NCBI RefSeq assembly: GCF_027789125.1
Contig: NZ_JAQFVF010000018.1
Span: 124,001 to 188,000 of the forward strand
Length of the DNA: 64,000 nucleotides
From: Paenibacillus aestuarii
GTDB lineage: Bacteria; Bacillota; Bacilli; Paenibacillales; NBRC-103111
Direction of reading: 5' to 3'
Position numbers and translations under genes: made by a program
Part shown: one piece after another, positions 9,291 through 17,985 of the stretch
How the letters are laid out: each line of letters begins with the position of its first letter
Position numbering within the stretch: position 1 is the first letter of the stretch
The notes under the pieces: model-generated
Told to the model about the DNA's origin: nothing
The model's database searches: none
The model's input: the letters and a program-made list of their open reading frames with translations, nothing else

Positions 9291-9314
9291 TTATATTACC
9301 GGAAAGTAATATAA
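9291..9314 (-). promoter_or_regulatory. Putative ArsR operator dyad
   Basis: Perfect inverted repeat TTATATTAC-N6-GTAATATAA immediately upstream of the ArsR/SRPBCC pair. AT-rich 9-bp arms with short spacer fit ArsR-family operators; assignment to this regulator is by position. Confidence 0.6.
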
Positions 9315-9439
9315 GATGCAAGCTACCTGTATGTTCTAGTTAAAAAAACAGCAATCACGTATAGAATCCACATCGTAGGTAATCGTACATGCAAATCAGC
9401 CTGTTTCTGAATACATAGGAGTTGAGGAGGCGGATCATC

Positions 9440-10897
9440 ATGCCAATGAAAAATGGAGGGCAATATACGGAGCGGATAAATAATAATATGGCGCATGTAT
9501 GGCTTTCGGGTGAGCAGGTGAAGGGGCCGTTATCCGAACACCGAGCATTTAAAGGTTTGATGGCGACGCAATCATCCATGTATGACATGCAGTGCGAACA
9601 GGCATGGATCAGCAAGATGTCGTATCCTTCGCCGTTAACAGGCGATCCGGTTGGCCTCTCCTTCTTACAGCCGAAGACCAAAAAAGATCTGGCAGCCCGT
9701 CGTGAAATGATGCAGGCTTGGACGAGCAAACATTACGGCTTTATGGGCAGGTCGCCTGATTACATGAATACAGCGTTAATGGCGTATTCGGCAGCTTCAG
9801 GCTTGCTGGAAGAGAGCAATCCTCAATTCGCATTCAATTTACAGAACTACTATGCGTACTGCCGAGATCATGACATTACGCTCTCACACGTTTTTGTACA
9901 GCCGAGAGCGAGCAGAATTCCGAACATTTGTCAGATGTTCGATTTGCCGGAACCGGCCCGAATCGTTGACAAGAACAACGAAGGCATCGTCATCCAAGGC
10001 ACTTTCCTATTGGATACGCAGGGGGTCACTTCGGATGAGATCCTCGTCTTTCCAGTAGCCCCGCCTTCCGAACTGGAGGAGAATCCACATGCTTTTGCCT
10101 TTGCGGTGCCCAGCAATTGGCCGGGCATTACATTTCTTTGCAGAGAGAGCTTTGTCGGCGGCGAATCTTCGTTTAACTATCCGCTAAGCTCGCGGTTTGA
10201 AGAGATGGATACGCTCGTCTTTTTTGATCACGTGGTGGTCCCTTGGGATCGTGTCTTTATTTGTGGGGATGCGCATGTCGCGTCACGCTTTTTCGAAGAT
10301 AGCCATTTTTATATTCATACTGGGGCGCAAATCATCGGCAAAAATATTGCCAAAACAGAATTTCTGTTGGGCACGATTGAAAACTTAATTGATGTGGCCG
10401 GAATGGAAAATCATGCGCAAGTCATCGAGAAAGTAGCAGAGGTCATCGTAGCGCTTGAGACACTGAAAGCTTTGCAAATCGCTGCTGAGAAAAAAGCCTC
10501 CCGCGACCGGTGGGGGAGTATGCTACCTGACCAAAACGCCCTTCTGACAGCCAGTGTTTATTACCCGAAGATCTACCCGCGCCTGATCGAAATTATTCAA
10601 TTAATCGGGGCTAGCACGCTGATTATGATCCCGGACGAAAGGGATTTTCAGAGCGAGATCAAAGAGCTCATCCTTGACTCTATGAAAACAGTTCATCTCA
10701 ACGCGCAGCAGAACGTGCAGTTATCCAGGTTAGCTTGGGAGCTCAGCGTGAGTGCGTTTGGTGGCCGACAGACTGTCTATGAACGTTTCTTCTTCGGGAA
10801 TGCAGCTATCGTCAATAATCGGTTATACAACGGGTACCAGGGAGGAGAATCGTTTAAACAGCGGGTTAAGGATTTTTTGTATGGAGGCAATGAATGA
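9440..10897 (+). CDS. HpaB-like flavin-dependent monooxygenase
   Basis: 485 residues, 4-hydroxyphenylacetate 3-hydroxylase (HpaB/PvcC) family, oxygenase part of a two-component FADH2-dependent hydroxylase with an acyl-CoA-dehydrogenase-like fold. Visible: N-terminal GGQYTERINN, HRAFKG, central SSRFEEMDTLVFFDHVVVPWDRVFI (conserved FAD-domain segment), and helical C-terminal domain ending GGRQTVYERFFFGN. ATG at 9440 is preceded by GAGGAGG. Substrate unknown. The reductase partner HpaC is not encoded nearby. A homologue of similar length lies at 15239-16702. Followed by a strong terminator. Confidence 0.85.
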   Translation: MPMKNGGQYTERINNNMAHVWLSGEQVKGPLSEHRAFKGLMATQSSMYDMQCEQAWISKMSYPSPLTGDPVGLSFLQPKTKKDLAARREMMQAWTSKHYGFMGRSPDYMNTALMAYSAASGLLEESNPQFAFNLQNYYAYCRDHDITLSHVFVQPRASRIPNICQMFDLPEPARIVDKNNEGIVIQGTFLLDTQGVTSDEILVFPVAPPSELEENPHAFAFAVPSNWPGITFLCRESFVGGESSFNYPLSSRFEEMDTLVFFDHVVVPWDRVFICGDAHVASRFFEDSHFYIHTGAQIIGKNIAKTEFLLGTIENLIDVAGMENHAQVIEKVAEVIVALETLKALQIAAEKKASRDRWGSMLPDQNALLTASVYYPKIYPRLIEIIQLIGASTLIMIPDERDFQSEIKELILDSMKTVHLNAQQNVQLSRLAWELSVSAFGGRQTVYERFFFGNAAIVNNRLYNGYQGGESFKQRVKDFLYGGNE

Positions 10898-10921
10898 AGG
10901 ATGATGAGGAACGGATCAACG

Positions 10922-10966
10922 ATGGCTCTGCAAAGGCGTGAATGCCGATTGCAGAGCCATTTGTTT
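10922..10966 (+). terminator. Rho-independent terminator
   Basis: Perfect 12-bp stem ATGGCTCTGCAA/TTGCAGAGCCAT with a 15-base loop followed by TTGTTTTG. Confidence 0.85.
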
Positions 10967-10990
10967 TGCGGGAGGGCTAATATGAATCCA

Positions 10991-11019
10991 TTGAAATTCC
11001 ATAAAAAGGGTGTTACAAT
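10991..11019 (+). promoter_or_regulatory. Sigma-A promoter of dinB-like gene
   Basis: TTGAAA at 10991-10996, a 17-base spacer and TACAAT at 11014-11019. Transcription would start near 11026, immediately before two tandem dyads. Confidence 0.75.
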
Positions 11020-11027
11020 TAGCTTGT

Positions 11028-11065
11028 AGGGACGTTATAAGTCCCTGTGGGACGGATTTAGTCCC
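11028..11065 (+). promoter_or_regulatory. Tandem AGGGAC-N7-GTCCCT dyads
   Basis: Two head-to-tail copies of GGGAC-N7-GTCCC (11028-11046 and 11049-11065) placed at about +2 to +40 of the predicted transcript. They could be two operator sites or two small RNA hairpins in the leader of the DinB-like gene. Confidence 0.55.
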
Positions 11066-11104
11066 TTGGCTCAGGTAAACAAATGAATAGGAATGAGGGA
11101 TCGT

Positions 11105-11581
11105 ATGGATCAAATGCTGTTCAAACAACTTGAATTTATACGTAATCGTACTATCGATGCTGTTCAAGGTTTATCAGACGAAGTGCTTGATGTGATTCCG
11201 GAAGGCTTTAACAACAATATTCGATGGAATTTAGGGCATGTTTACTATGTGCAAGAGCGGTTTGCCTTCTATTTTGCCGGCGAACCTGTGCAATTGCCGG
11301 ACCACTTTGAAGCGTTATTTCCGAATGGGACTAAACCTGCCGACTGGGTGGTCACACCGCCGACGAAAGATGTTTTGCTGCAGCTGCTTATTGAGCAATC
11401 GCAGCGCATTGAGTCCGTCTTAACGAATCGCTTGGAAGAGCGCGTGAAGGAACCATATACGACGAGAAACGGTCTGACGCTTTCGACCATTCAAGAGTTT
11501 TTAACGTATACGCTCTATCATGAAGGCATTCATTTTAACGCGATTAACTTTCTTAAACGCTTTGCCAATAGAGTACAATAA
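11105..11581 (+). CDS. DinB-family metal-dependent protein
   Basis: 158 residues in the DinB/YfiT four-helix fold. Likely metal ligands: the His in NLGHVYYVQE near the end of helix 2, and the two His of YHEGIHFN close to the C-terminus. Family members include thiol transferases such as bacillithiol S-transferases and many of unknown function. The start at 11105 (MDQMLFKQ) is placed behind GAGGGA; an ATG four codons earlier is possible. The strong promoter and unusual tandem dyads upstream suggest dedicated regulation. Confidence 0.8.
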   Translation: MDQMLFKQLEFIRNRTIDAVQGLSDEVLDVIPEGFNNNIRWNLGHVYYVQERFAFYFAGEPVQLPDHFEALFPNGTKPADWVVTPPTKDVLLQLLIEQSQRIESVLTNRLEERVKEPYTTRNGLTLSTIQEFLTYTLYHEGIHFNAINFLKRFANRVQ

Positions 11582-11585
11582 GGTT

Positions 11586-11619
11586 AAAGCCCACAGCTCA
11601 TCGCTGCGGGCTTTTTTTG
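11586..11619. terminator. Terminator between convergent genes
   Basis: AAAGCCCACAGC/GCTGCGGGCTTT stem with short loop and seven T on the plus strand; it also lies just after the end of the minus-strand azoreductase gene, so it may serve both. Confidence 0.8.
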
Positions 11620-11626
11620 CCGCCAT

Positions 11627-12289
11627 TCAGATCGGCGCCGTAACCGGTGCCGGCGGCGCAACAAAATCCTTCGCGACCGCTTCCACCTCCTCTTTCGCCC
11701 TTTTGAGAATAACCTCGCGATCGTAGACGCCACCGCCTTCAGCCCGAACGATGGTATAATCCTCGATGCCAACAAAGCTGCTGATCATTTTCATATATTT
11801 GTGAGAGAACTCATGATCCGCATACCAGCCCGGTTTGGAATAGACGGCATCGCTGGATTGAATGACCAGCACTTTCCTGCCATCATTCAGCAGCCCGACA
11901 GGACCGTCATCCCCATAGGCAAATGTTTCTTTGGCGATTAACACATTATCGAGATAGTCTTTTAGTTTGGAAGGAATATTGAAGTTATACAGCGGAAAAA
12001 CAAACACATATCGGTTCGCCCATTTAAAATTATCCAGCAAATGATTCATACGTGTTAAAACCTTCTGCTCGTCTTCGTTCAAGTCTTCCCCTTTGGCCTT
12101 CTTGTCCCAGGCGCCAAGCACAAGATCATCGACAACAGGGATGTCATTCCCGTACAACTCGAATTTTTCAATCGCCGCTGTCGGTTCCAGTTCCCGCACC
12201 TTCTCGATAAAATGCCAAGCGACGATCAAGCTGTTGGACTTCTCTATTTCCACGATTGGATGGGCGAATACAACCAGAATTCTAAACAT
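11627..12289 (-). CDS. azoR: FMN-dependent NADH-azoreductase
   Basis: 220 residues from the ATG at 12289, with AAGGAG six bases upstream. Flavodoxin-like fold of the AzoR/NQO family: MFRILVVFAHP start, the FVFPLYNFNIPSKLKDYLD segment (conserved P-x-Y/W-N-F-x-x-P-x-x-L-K loop that contacts FMN and the nicotinamide) and the GGVYD segment. It reduces quinones and azo compounds by obligate two-electron transfer with NAD(P)H. It stands alone on the minus strand, facing the DinB gene. Confidence 0.85.
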   Translation of the reverse strand: MFRILVVFAHPIVEIEKSNSLIVAWHFIEKVRELEPTAAIEKFELYGNDIPVVDDLVLGAWDKKAKGEDLNEDEQKVLTRMNHLLDNFKWANRYVFVFPLYNFNIPSKLKDYLDNVLIAKETFAYGDDGPVGLLNDGRKVLVIQSSDAVYSKPGWYADHEFSHKYMKMISSFVGIEDYTIVRAEGGGVYDREVILKRAKEEVEAVAKDFVAPPAPVTAPI

Positions 12290-12452
12290 AGGGTTCTCCT
12301 TTATCAAACATCAAAATATACAGATGAACATAATATTTCTTATCATTTGCAAATTTATGCCAGATGAGGATGGTTTCGCATATACGAAAAGATAAACCTG
12401 ACGCTGCATGTTATAATATGGATTAGATGAAGCAAGTGAAAGGAGTTCGTAT

Positions 12453-12794
12453 ATGAAAATAAGTAAACAGAACGCTGAGCATTATGTGTGGGGCAGCATA
12501 TGTGATGGCTGGCATTTGGTGAAAAATCAGGAGCTCAGCGTCATTCATGAGCGAATGCCGGCACATACGGCAGAAGTGAAGCATTATCATGAACGTTCGC
12601 GTCAATTTTTCTTTGTTTTGTCAGGCGTCGCCTGCATGGTAGTCAATGGAGAAGAAATATGGCTTCATTCACAAGAGGGGATTGAAGTGCCACCGTTCGT
12701 TCCGCACCAAATGTTCAACAAGTCCGATGCGGATACGGAGTTTTTGGTCATATCGCAGCCTACGAGCCGGGGAGATCGGATCGCGGTTGAATAA
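12453..12794 (+). CDS. Cupin-domain protein
   Basis: 113 residues, one conserved cupin_2 barrel: metal-binding motif 1 in VKHYHERSRQFFFVLSG (two His and downstream Glu/Gln position) and motif 2 around PPFVPHQMFN. Small Firmicute cupins of this kind are often sugar- or acid-binding isomerases or uncharacterised. ATG follows AAAGGAG at good spacing. It is 24 bases before the nitronate monooxygenase gene on the same strand, so they probably form an operon. Confidence 0.85.
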   Translation: MKISKQNAEHYVWGSICDGWHLVKNQELSVIHERMPAHTAEVKHYHERSRQFFFVLSGVACMVVNGEEIWLHSQEGIEVPPFVPHQMFNKSDADTEFLVISQPTSRGDRIAVE

Positions 12795-12818
12795 GGATTA
12801 GGACGAGGGGGCTAATCG

Positions 12819-13790
12819 ATGCGAACAAGAGTCACGGATTTGCTGCAAATACGCTATCCGATCGTTCAAGGAGGGCTTGCCTATTTGGCTTATGCGGATT
12901 TAGCGGCCGCGGTTTCCAATGCCGGAGGCTTGGGGCAGATTACCGCGATGTCGCTTCCGTCACAGCAAGTGTTGCGGGAGGAGATCTGCAAGGTAAGGAC
13001 GATGACGCAGCAGCCCTTTGGCGTAAACTTCGCCATTGGCCAGCACGATCGCCCCTTTGAGCACATGCTGGATGTTGCGATTGAAGAAGGCGTGCCAGTC
13101 GTTTCCATAACAGGTGGAAACCCGGAGCCCTTGATCCGCCGCATGGACGGTCACAGCATGAAGAAGCTCGTCCTCGTGGCATCGGCCAGACAAGCGCAGA
13201 AGGCGGAGTCCATCGGAGCGGACGCGGTTATGGCGGTTGGGCAGGAAGGCGGCGGGCATTTGGGCCGGGACGATATCGGAACGATCGTTCTCATACCGCG
13301 AGTTGTCGATGCGGTGCAAATTCCTGTGCTGGCCAGCGGCGGCATCGGGGATGGCCGCGGCTTGCTGGCGGCGCTGTCGCTTGGCGCCGAGGGGGTGGAG
13401 ATGGGTACGCGGTTTATTGCGACGCAGGAATGCGTCCATGCTCATCCCGCGTACCAAGAAGCGCTGCTCCGGGGGTCGGAGCATGACACCCAGGTCATTA
13501 AGCGGACGCTCGGGACGCCGGCCCGCGTGGTGCGTACCGCAGGTTCAGAGCAAATCCTGCAGATGGAACAGAACGGAGCTGATTACGAGCAGCTCAAGGC
13601 TTACATCAGCGGTGAGCGGAACCTGGATTTTATCCATCGTGGCAATGCGAAGGGGTTCGGTTGGGCCGGGCAAGTCATCGGCTTCATCCATGACATCCCG
13701 ACGGTTCAGCAGCTTGTTGATCGCATGATCGAGCAAGCAGAACAAGGGCTGCAGCGGATAAAGCAGTCGATGAATGAAGAGCAGCGATAA
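12819..13790 (+). CDS. Nitronate monooxygenase
   Basis: 323 residues, FMN TIM-barrel of the nitronate monooxygenase (2-nitropropane dioxygenase)/FabK superfamily. Characteristic segments: YPIVQGGLAYLAY at the first strand, AVSNAGGLGQI, FGVNFAI, QEGGGHLGRDD (catalytic His and phosphate-binding glycines) and PVLASGGIGDGRGLLAALSLGAEGVEMGTRF. Nitronate monooxygenases oxidise toxic alkyl nitronates such as propionate 3-nitronate; the FabK enoyl-reductase role is less likely. Start has a GAGGGGG site. Co-directional with the upstream cupin. Confidence 0.88.
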   Translation: MRTRVTDLLQIRYPIVQGGLAYLAYADLAAAVSNAGGLGQITAMSLPSQQVLREEICKVRTMTQQPFGVNFAIGQHDRPFEHMLDVAIEEGVPVVSITGGNPEPLIRRMDGHSMKKLVLVASARQAQKAESIGADAVMAVGQEGGGHLGRDDIGTIVLIPRVVDAVQIPVLASGGIGDGRGLLAALSLGAEGVEMGTRFIATQECVHAHPAYQEALLRGSEHDTQVIKRTLGTPARVVRTAGSEQILQMEQNGADYEQLKAYISGERNLDFIHRGNAKGFGWAGQVIGFIHDIPTVQQLVDRMIEQAEQGLQRIKQSMNEEQR

Positions 13791-13796
13791 TAGAAT

Positions 13797-13876
13797 AACC
13801 AGTAACGACATTGAACTGCTCCCTAATGTTAGGAACAACTAACTTTGGAGGTGCAGTTCATTACACGTTACTGGTT
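13797..13876. repeat. Long nested inverted repeat
   Basis: Arms AACCAGTAACG (13797-13807) and CGTTACTGGTT (13866-13876) enclose a second pair TGAACTGC/GCAGTTCA and a third GTTAG/CTAAC with CTCC/GGAG, giving a hairpin of about 80 bases followed by TTTCTTC. It could be the terminator of the upstream gene or a relic of insertion-sequence ends (the TGAACTGC...GCAGTTCA pair resembles IS3-family termini). Confidence 0.6.
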
Positions 13877-14441
13877 TTCTTCATGCACGTGAATATGAAA
13901 TGGATCTATCGAACCTGTCTCCCCTTTTAGAACGGCTTATATTTCCCATACCGATGGAAGAGCTGCAAGTTTTAAAGTACATGCTGAATCAGTAAGTAGT
14001 AATATGACTTCTTATAATCTTGCTGGTTTGAGTTATGAAATAAGCCCATATCTCAGAAGGTTTAGCAGTACGTTTTTCTATGTGTTTTAACATTTGATAA
14101 ATAAATGAACAAACAAAAGAAAAAAACTGGATTATTTTAAAAATGATCATAACCGTGAATCAGTCTCCTTTTCATCCAAAATGGAGGCCGCCACACCTTT
14201 TTCAAATTAATGCCGACTAATTATGTCGGAATATTAATTTCAAAATAGCAGTTTACCGCCAGGTTGTCAATCATAATTCCGATTGATTAACTTGCATTTG
14301 TCAATTATGATATCTATTAACTTAGGGGCGGAAGTGTGAAAAATGCTGAAAATGTCCATTATCAGACAAAATCGTCCGAAATGTCCGTTTTCGTACAGAA
14401 TTGCCCATTTAGTAAGTTTCAGCGGAAGGATGGAGACGAGT
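13877..14441. other. AT-rich intergenic region
   Basis: About 560 bases without a convincing gene. A short open stretch ends at 13995 (MDLSNLSPLLERL...) but has no ribosome-binding site. The right half is AT-rich with repeated TTGTCAAT(C/T)ATAA blocks near 14264 and 14318, and a run of GTCC-containing repeats at 14354-14395 just before the TetR gene, probably its control region. Confidence 0.5.
14377..14393 (+). promoter_or_regulatory. Putative TetR operator dyad
   Basis: CGAAA-N7-TTTCG upstream of the TetR gene. A related dyad TTTTCG-N11-CGAAAA (15090-15112) precedes the HpaB-like gene, sharing GTCCGAAA; both may bind the TetR protein. Confidence 0.4.
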
Positions 14442-15053
14442 GTGAATGACATGAGAGCTGATCGGCGAATTTATAAAACGAGAAATCAAATCACCAGCGC
14501 CTTCTTGTCGTTGTGTGAGAAAAAAAAATTTGAAGCTGTTGTCGTACGGGATATCACGGATGAAGCTGATATTAGCCGTTCCACGTTTTATACACACTTC
14601 CAAGACAAATACGATTTGCTAGAACAGCTACTAAAGGACAAACTTGCGGAAACATTGCGGTTATACGAGAGCAACCAAGCTGCCATTCTGGCTTACGTAC
14701 CGCATCATGAAATACCCGACCCGTACTTTGTTTCGTTGTTCGAGTATTTGTCGGACAATGCCCGTTTTTACAAGGTCATGCTGTTTGAAGTGCCGGAAGC
14801 CCGCTTTAGCGACCGATGGACAGAGGCAATTCAGAGCACGATAGCGCTGCGGGTGGACAACAATCGGATGGATCAGAAACAGCCGATTCCGCTCGATATT
14901 TTACTGGGTAGCATGGCTTGTTGCATTGCAGGCACGGCCATCAGCTGGTTGAAGCAAGGGATGATGTACTCGCCAAATTACATGGCCATTCAACTGAGCC
15001 GGGTTGCTTCGATAGGCTTTTACCAAGCAATGAGCTTGAAAGTTTACAAATGA
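14442..15053 (+). CDS. TetR-family transcriptional regulator
   Basis: About 203 residues. N-terminal HTH: RIYKTRNQITSAFLSLCEKKKFEAVVVRDITDEADISRSTFYTHFQDKYDLLEQLL in several conserved blocks (only short parts are diagnostic: DISRSTFYTHF). The C-terminal ligand domain matches the TetR_C_33/FhuR-like group with GTAISWLKQG. Start uncertain: GTG at 14442 sits behind GGAG; ATG 14451 is an alternative; upstream in-frame codons overlap repeated GTCC motifs that look regulatory. Next gene on the same strand is an HpaB-like oxygenase, a plausible target. Confidence 0.82.
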   Translation: MNDMRADRRIYKTRNQITSAFLSLCEKKKFEAVVVRDITDEADISRSTFYTHFQDKYDLLEQLLKDKLAETLRLYESNQAAILAYVPHHEIPDPYFVSLFEYLSDNARFYKVMLFEVPEARFSDRWTEAIQSTIALRVDNNRMDQKQPIPLDILLGSMACCIAGTAISWLKQGMMYSPNYMAIQLSRVASIGFYQAMSLKVYK

Positions 15054-15089
15054 GGGAATCTTGTTTGTTAGACGAGTCGATAATGATCA

Positions 15090-15167
15090 TTTTCGTCTAA
15101 ACTGTCCGAAAAGCTACATTTCGCTCCTTTTTGTTTGTTGACTCTCCGAGGGGACGAAGGCTATGAT
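15090..15167 (+). promoter_or_regulatory. Promoter and dyad before HpaB-like gene
   Basis: TTGACT (15138-15143), 18-base spacer and TATGAT (15162-15167) form a sigma-A promoter. Just upstream lies TTTTCG-N11-CGAAAA, possible TetR site. Confidence 0.55.
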
Positions 15168-15238
15168 AAAGCCATTCAAGTTAATACCCGAGTTAGTGCA
15201 TTGGAATTATGGAGTTTGGCTTTAAGGGAAGTGATAAG

Positions 15239-16702
15239 GTGAGAGGCGAGAGATTCATAACAAGCTTGAATGACGGACGGATGGTTTGGCTGAACGGAAT
15301 GAAGGTTACCCAGCTTGATGCACATCCGGCCTTCCGAGGCACCTTGGCAACGCTGCGCAGCCTCTTCGACACGCTTGACGACCCTCAGACAAGGGATCAG
15401 GCGGGTTATCGGATCGATGGACGGGAAGCTTATGCCCACAGTTCCTTCCTCGTACCCTATACATCGGAGCAATTGGCACAGCGTAGCCGTGCTTTCGCCT
15501 ATTGGTCGAAACAATGTAACGGCATGATGAGCAGGCTCTCCGATTATGCGCGCTCCTTCATTACCGGATGGTATGCGGCCCGCCAGGAGCTGGACCGGCT
15601 GGAGCCCGGGTTTGCCCAAAAAATCACGGCTTATTATGAGCAGGTGAGGGATAACGACCTCTTTTTAACGACTGCGATCATTGACCCGCAAATTGACAGA
15701 TCAAGCGGGTTGGACGATCACCGGATCGCTTCGCGCTTCCTGCATGTTGTGAAGGAGACAAGTGATGGTATTGTCGTTAGAGGCGCCAAGATGATTGCCA
15801 CGGGAGCTCCGTATACCCATGACTTTGTCATCTTCTCTTTTCTCAAATTAGAACAAGCCCATCGCCAGCATGCACATGTCTTGATCGTGCCTGCGAACTC
15901 GCCAGGCCTTCATATCGTCTGTCGGCAATCGTTTGCCAGTGACAAGGAGCATGATGCTCCGCTCAGTGCGAGTTATGATGAGATGGATGCTGTGCTTTTC
16001 TTTGACGATGTCCTGATTCCTTGGGAACGTGTACTGATGTACGGCGATGCTGATAAAGTCATGTCGCTCAGAGCCCATGCAACGGCCAATGCACTGGCTT
16101 TTCATCAAAACGTCGTTCGCTATGTGGCCAAACTGGAGTTTATTACCGGTGTGACCTTCGCAGTGGCCGAAGCTATTGGCGTCAGCGGTTTCCTCCATAT
16201 TCAGGAGAAGCTGGGTGAACTGTTAACGCAGATTGATTCAATCAAAGCGCTCGTCATTGCTTCGGAAGCGCAAGCGAAGGTTGATGCGAATGGAGTCTTG
16301 ATCCCGGAGCTGTCTTATATTCATACAGCCAGAAATATCGGTACGAAGTTTTACCCGCGTGCGGTTGAAATTTTGCAGCAGGTTGGCGGTGGCGGATTCG
16401 TTCAAATCCCTTCCAGTATTGAAGATTTCTACGGTACTATTTCCGGCTTGATGAACCAGTATTTTGAGGGAGCAACCGTAAGCGCAGAGAAAAAAGTGCA
16501 GTTGTTCAAGCTCGCCTGGGATCTTGTCGGGAGCCCGCTGGGGTCCAGACACGAGTTGTATGAGAGGTTCTATGCCGGAGACCCGGTTCGCGGTTACGCC
16601 AATCAATACTTGATGTTTGATAAAGAAAGCTTAACAGCTCCGATCTGGAAACTGATTAAGGAATCCGCCAAGCGGGGAGCTATGCATACAGAAATCAAAT
16701 GA
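15239..16702 (+). CDS. HpaB-like flavin-dependent monooxygenase
   Basis: 487 residues from GTG 15239 ([17 protein letters not shown] matches the usual HpaB start; an ATG ten codons upstream lacks a ribosome-binding site). Same family as 9440-10897: [10 protein letters not shown], substrate-domain [37 protein letters not shown], and C-terminal [14 protein letters not shown]. Two-component FADH2-dependent aromatic or related hydroxylase, substrate unknown, reductase absent. It is followed by a terminator-like hairpin and, 97 bases on, by the organosulfur operon; the TetR gene upstream may control it. Confidence 0.85.
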   Translation: MRGERFITSLNDGRMVWLNGMKVTQLDAHPAFRGTLATLRSLFDTLDDPQTRDQAGYRIDGREAYAHSSFLVPYTSEQLAQRSRAFAYWSKQCNGMMSRLSDYARSFITGWYAARQELDRLEPGFAQKITAYYEQVRDNDLFLTTAIIDPQIDRSSGLDDHRIASRFLHVVKETSDGIVVRGAKMIATGAPYTHDFVIFSFLKLEQAHRQHAHVLIVPANSPGLHIVCRQSFASDKEHDAPLSASYDEMDAVLFFDDVLIPWERVLMYGDADKVMSLRAHATANALAFHQNVVRYVAKLEFITGVTFAVAEAIGVSGFLHIQEKLGELLTQIDSIKALVIASEAQAKVDANGVLIPELSYIHTARNIGTKFYPRAVEILQQVGGGGFVQIPSSIEDFYGTISGLMNQYFEGATVSAEKKVQLFKLAWDLVGSPLGSRHELYERFYAGDPVRGYANQYLMFDKESLTAPIWKLIKESAKRGAMHTEIK

Positions 16703-16727
16703 AATCAGATTGTCAACCGGACGAACC

Positions 16728-16774
16728 GGAGACCTTCAGCTTCTTACAATCAAGAAGCGCAGGTCTCTTTTTTT
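16728..16774 (+). terminator. Terminator or attenuator before ssuD
   Basis: GGAGACCT-TC-AGCTTCTT pairs with AAGAAGC-GC-AGGTCTC around a six-base loop, then seven T. Only 25 bases separate the T-run from the ssuD ATG, too few for a promoter, so operon transcription must pass through this hairpin. Confidence 0.85.
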
Positions 16775-16799
16775 ATTTAAACGAAAGGTAGGGAGCGAT

Positions 16800-17957
16800 A
16801 TGGAAGTTTTTTGGTTTATTCCAACACATGGAGATGGCAGGTATCTGGGTACAGGTGAAGGGGCAAGAGAGGTGGATTTGGACTATGCCACCCAAATAGC
16901 GAAGGCTGCGGATACGCTAGGGTTCAGCGGTGTTCTGCTGCCGACAGGCAGATCATGCGAAGATGCTTGGGTGACAGCTTCAGCGCTGATTCCAGTCACG
17001 AAGCGGCTGAAATTTCTGGTGGCGCTGCGGCCAGGACTGATGTCGCCAACTTTGTCCGCGAGAATGGCGGCGACGTTCGATAGACTGTCCCAAGGGCGGT
17101 TGTTGATCAATATCGTGACCGGCGGAGACAGTGCCGAAGCCAGAGCCGACGGTCTTTTGCTCGATCATGACTCCCGCTACGAGCTTACCGATGAGTATTT
17201 GACGATCTGGAGGCAGCTCATGCATGGAAAGCAAGTCGATCTAGATGGCAAATACATCAAAGTGGAGCAGGCAAAAATTTTGTATCCACCGGTTCAAACG
17301 CCGTACCCGCCACTATATTTTGGGGGCTCGTCGCCGATAGCGCAGCAGATTGCTGCCGATCATGTTGATGTCTATCTCACATGGGGAGAGACGCCTGCCC
17401 AAGTCAAACAAAAAATTGAGCAAGTGAGAGAACTTGCCGCCAAGAGCGGGAGGAAGGTTCGCTTTGGCATCCGGCTGCACGTCATCGTTAGAGAAACAGC
17501 CGAGGAAGCATGGGCGGCTGCAGATCGCTTAATTTCCAATCTGGACGAGGCAACGATTACCAAAGCGCAGGCCGCTTTCGCGAAGATGGATTCCGTTGGC
17601 CAACGGCGGATGAGTGAGCTGCATGGCGGGGATCGCAGTAAGCTGGAAATTAGTCCCAACCTGTGGGCAGGGGTCGGACTCGTTCGAGGTGGTGCCGGGA
17701 CGGCATTGGTCGGCGATCCGGATACGGTGGCGGAGAGGATGTTGGAGTATCGTGAGCTGGGCATCGAAACGTTCATTATGTCCGGCTATCCGCATCTGGA
17801 GGAAGCGTACCGGGTTGAAGAGCTGCTGTTCCCTAAGCTTCCGCTGAGCAACAAGCAGGCGCCTAAAGACAAATATGCGTTTGTCAGCCCGTTCGGAGAA
17901 ATGGTGGCGGGTGATATTTTGCCCAATGTGCAGGATCGCTCGGTCGCTTCCTCCTGA
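16800..17957 (+). CDS. ssuD: FMNH2-dependent alkanesulfonate monooxygenase
   Basis: 385 residues (E. coli SsuD is 381), bacterial luciferase-like TIM barrel. ATG at 16800 follows GGTAGGGAG and gives the family start [17 protein letters not shown]. Diagnostic segments: [14 protein letters not shown] (active-site Cys region), [80 protein letters not shown] and [12 protein letters not shown]. It cleaves alkanesulfonates to aldehyde and sulfite using reduced FMN and oxygen. First gene of the sulfur operon; the FMN reductase SsuE is not present in the window. Confidence 0.95.
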   Translation: MEVFWFIPTHGDGRYLGTGEGAREVDLDYATQIAKAADTLGFSGVLLPTGRSCEDAWVTASALIPVTKRLKFLVALRPGLMSPTLSARMAATFDRLSQGRLLINIVTGGDSAEARADGLLLDHDSRYELTDEYLTIWRQLMHGKQVDLDGKYIKVEQAKILYPPVQTPYPPLYFGGSSPIAQQIAADHVDVYLTWGETPAQVKQKIEQVRELAAKSGRKVRFGIRLHVIVRETAEEAWAAADRLISNLDEATITKAQAAFAKMDSVGQRRMSELHGGDRSKLEISPNLWAGVGLVRGGAGTALVGDPDTVAERMLEYRELGIETFIMSGYPHLEEAYRVEELLFPKLPLSNKQAPKDKYAFVSPFGEMVAGDILPNVQDRSVASS

Positions 17958-17985
17958 CAATTCAATAAACAGAGGAGATGCGTGC

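Noticed and set aside
12819..13790. FabK enoyl-ACP reductase
   Set aside because: Motifs and the cupin context fit nitronate monooxygenase better; no fatty-acid genes nearby.
16703..16799. SAM (S-box) or other sulfur riboswitch before ssuD
   Set aside because: Fewer than 100 bases and dominated by one hairpin; none of the S-box conserved blocks are present.
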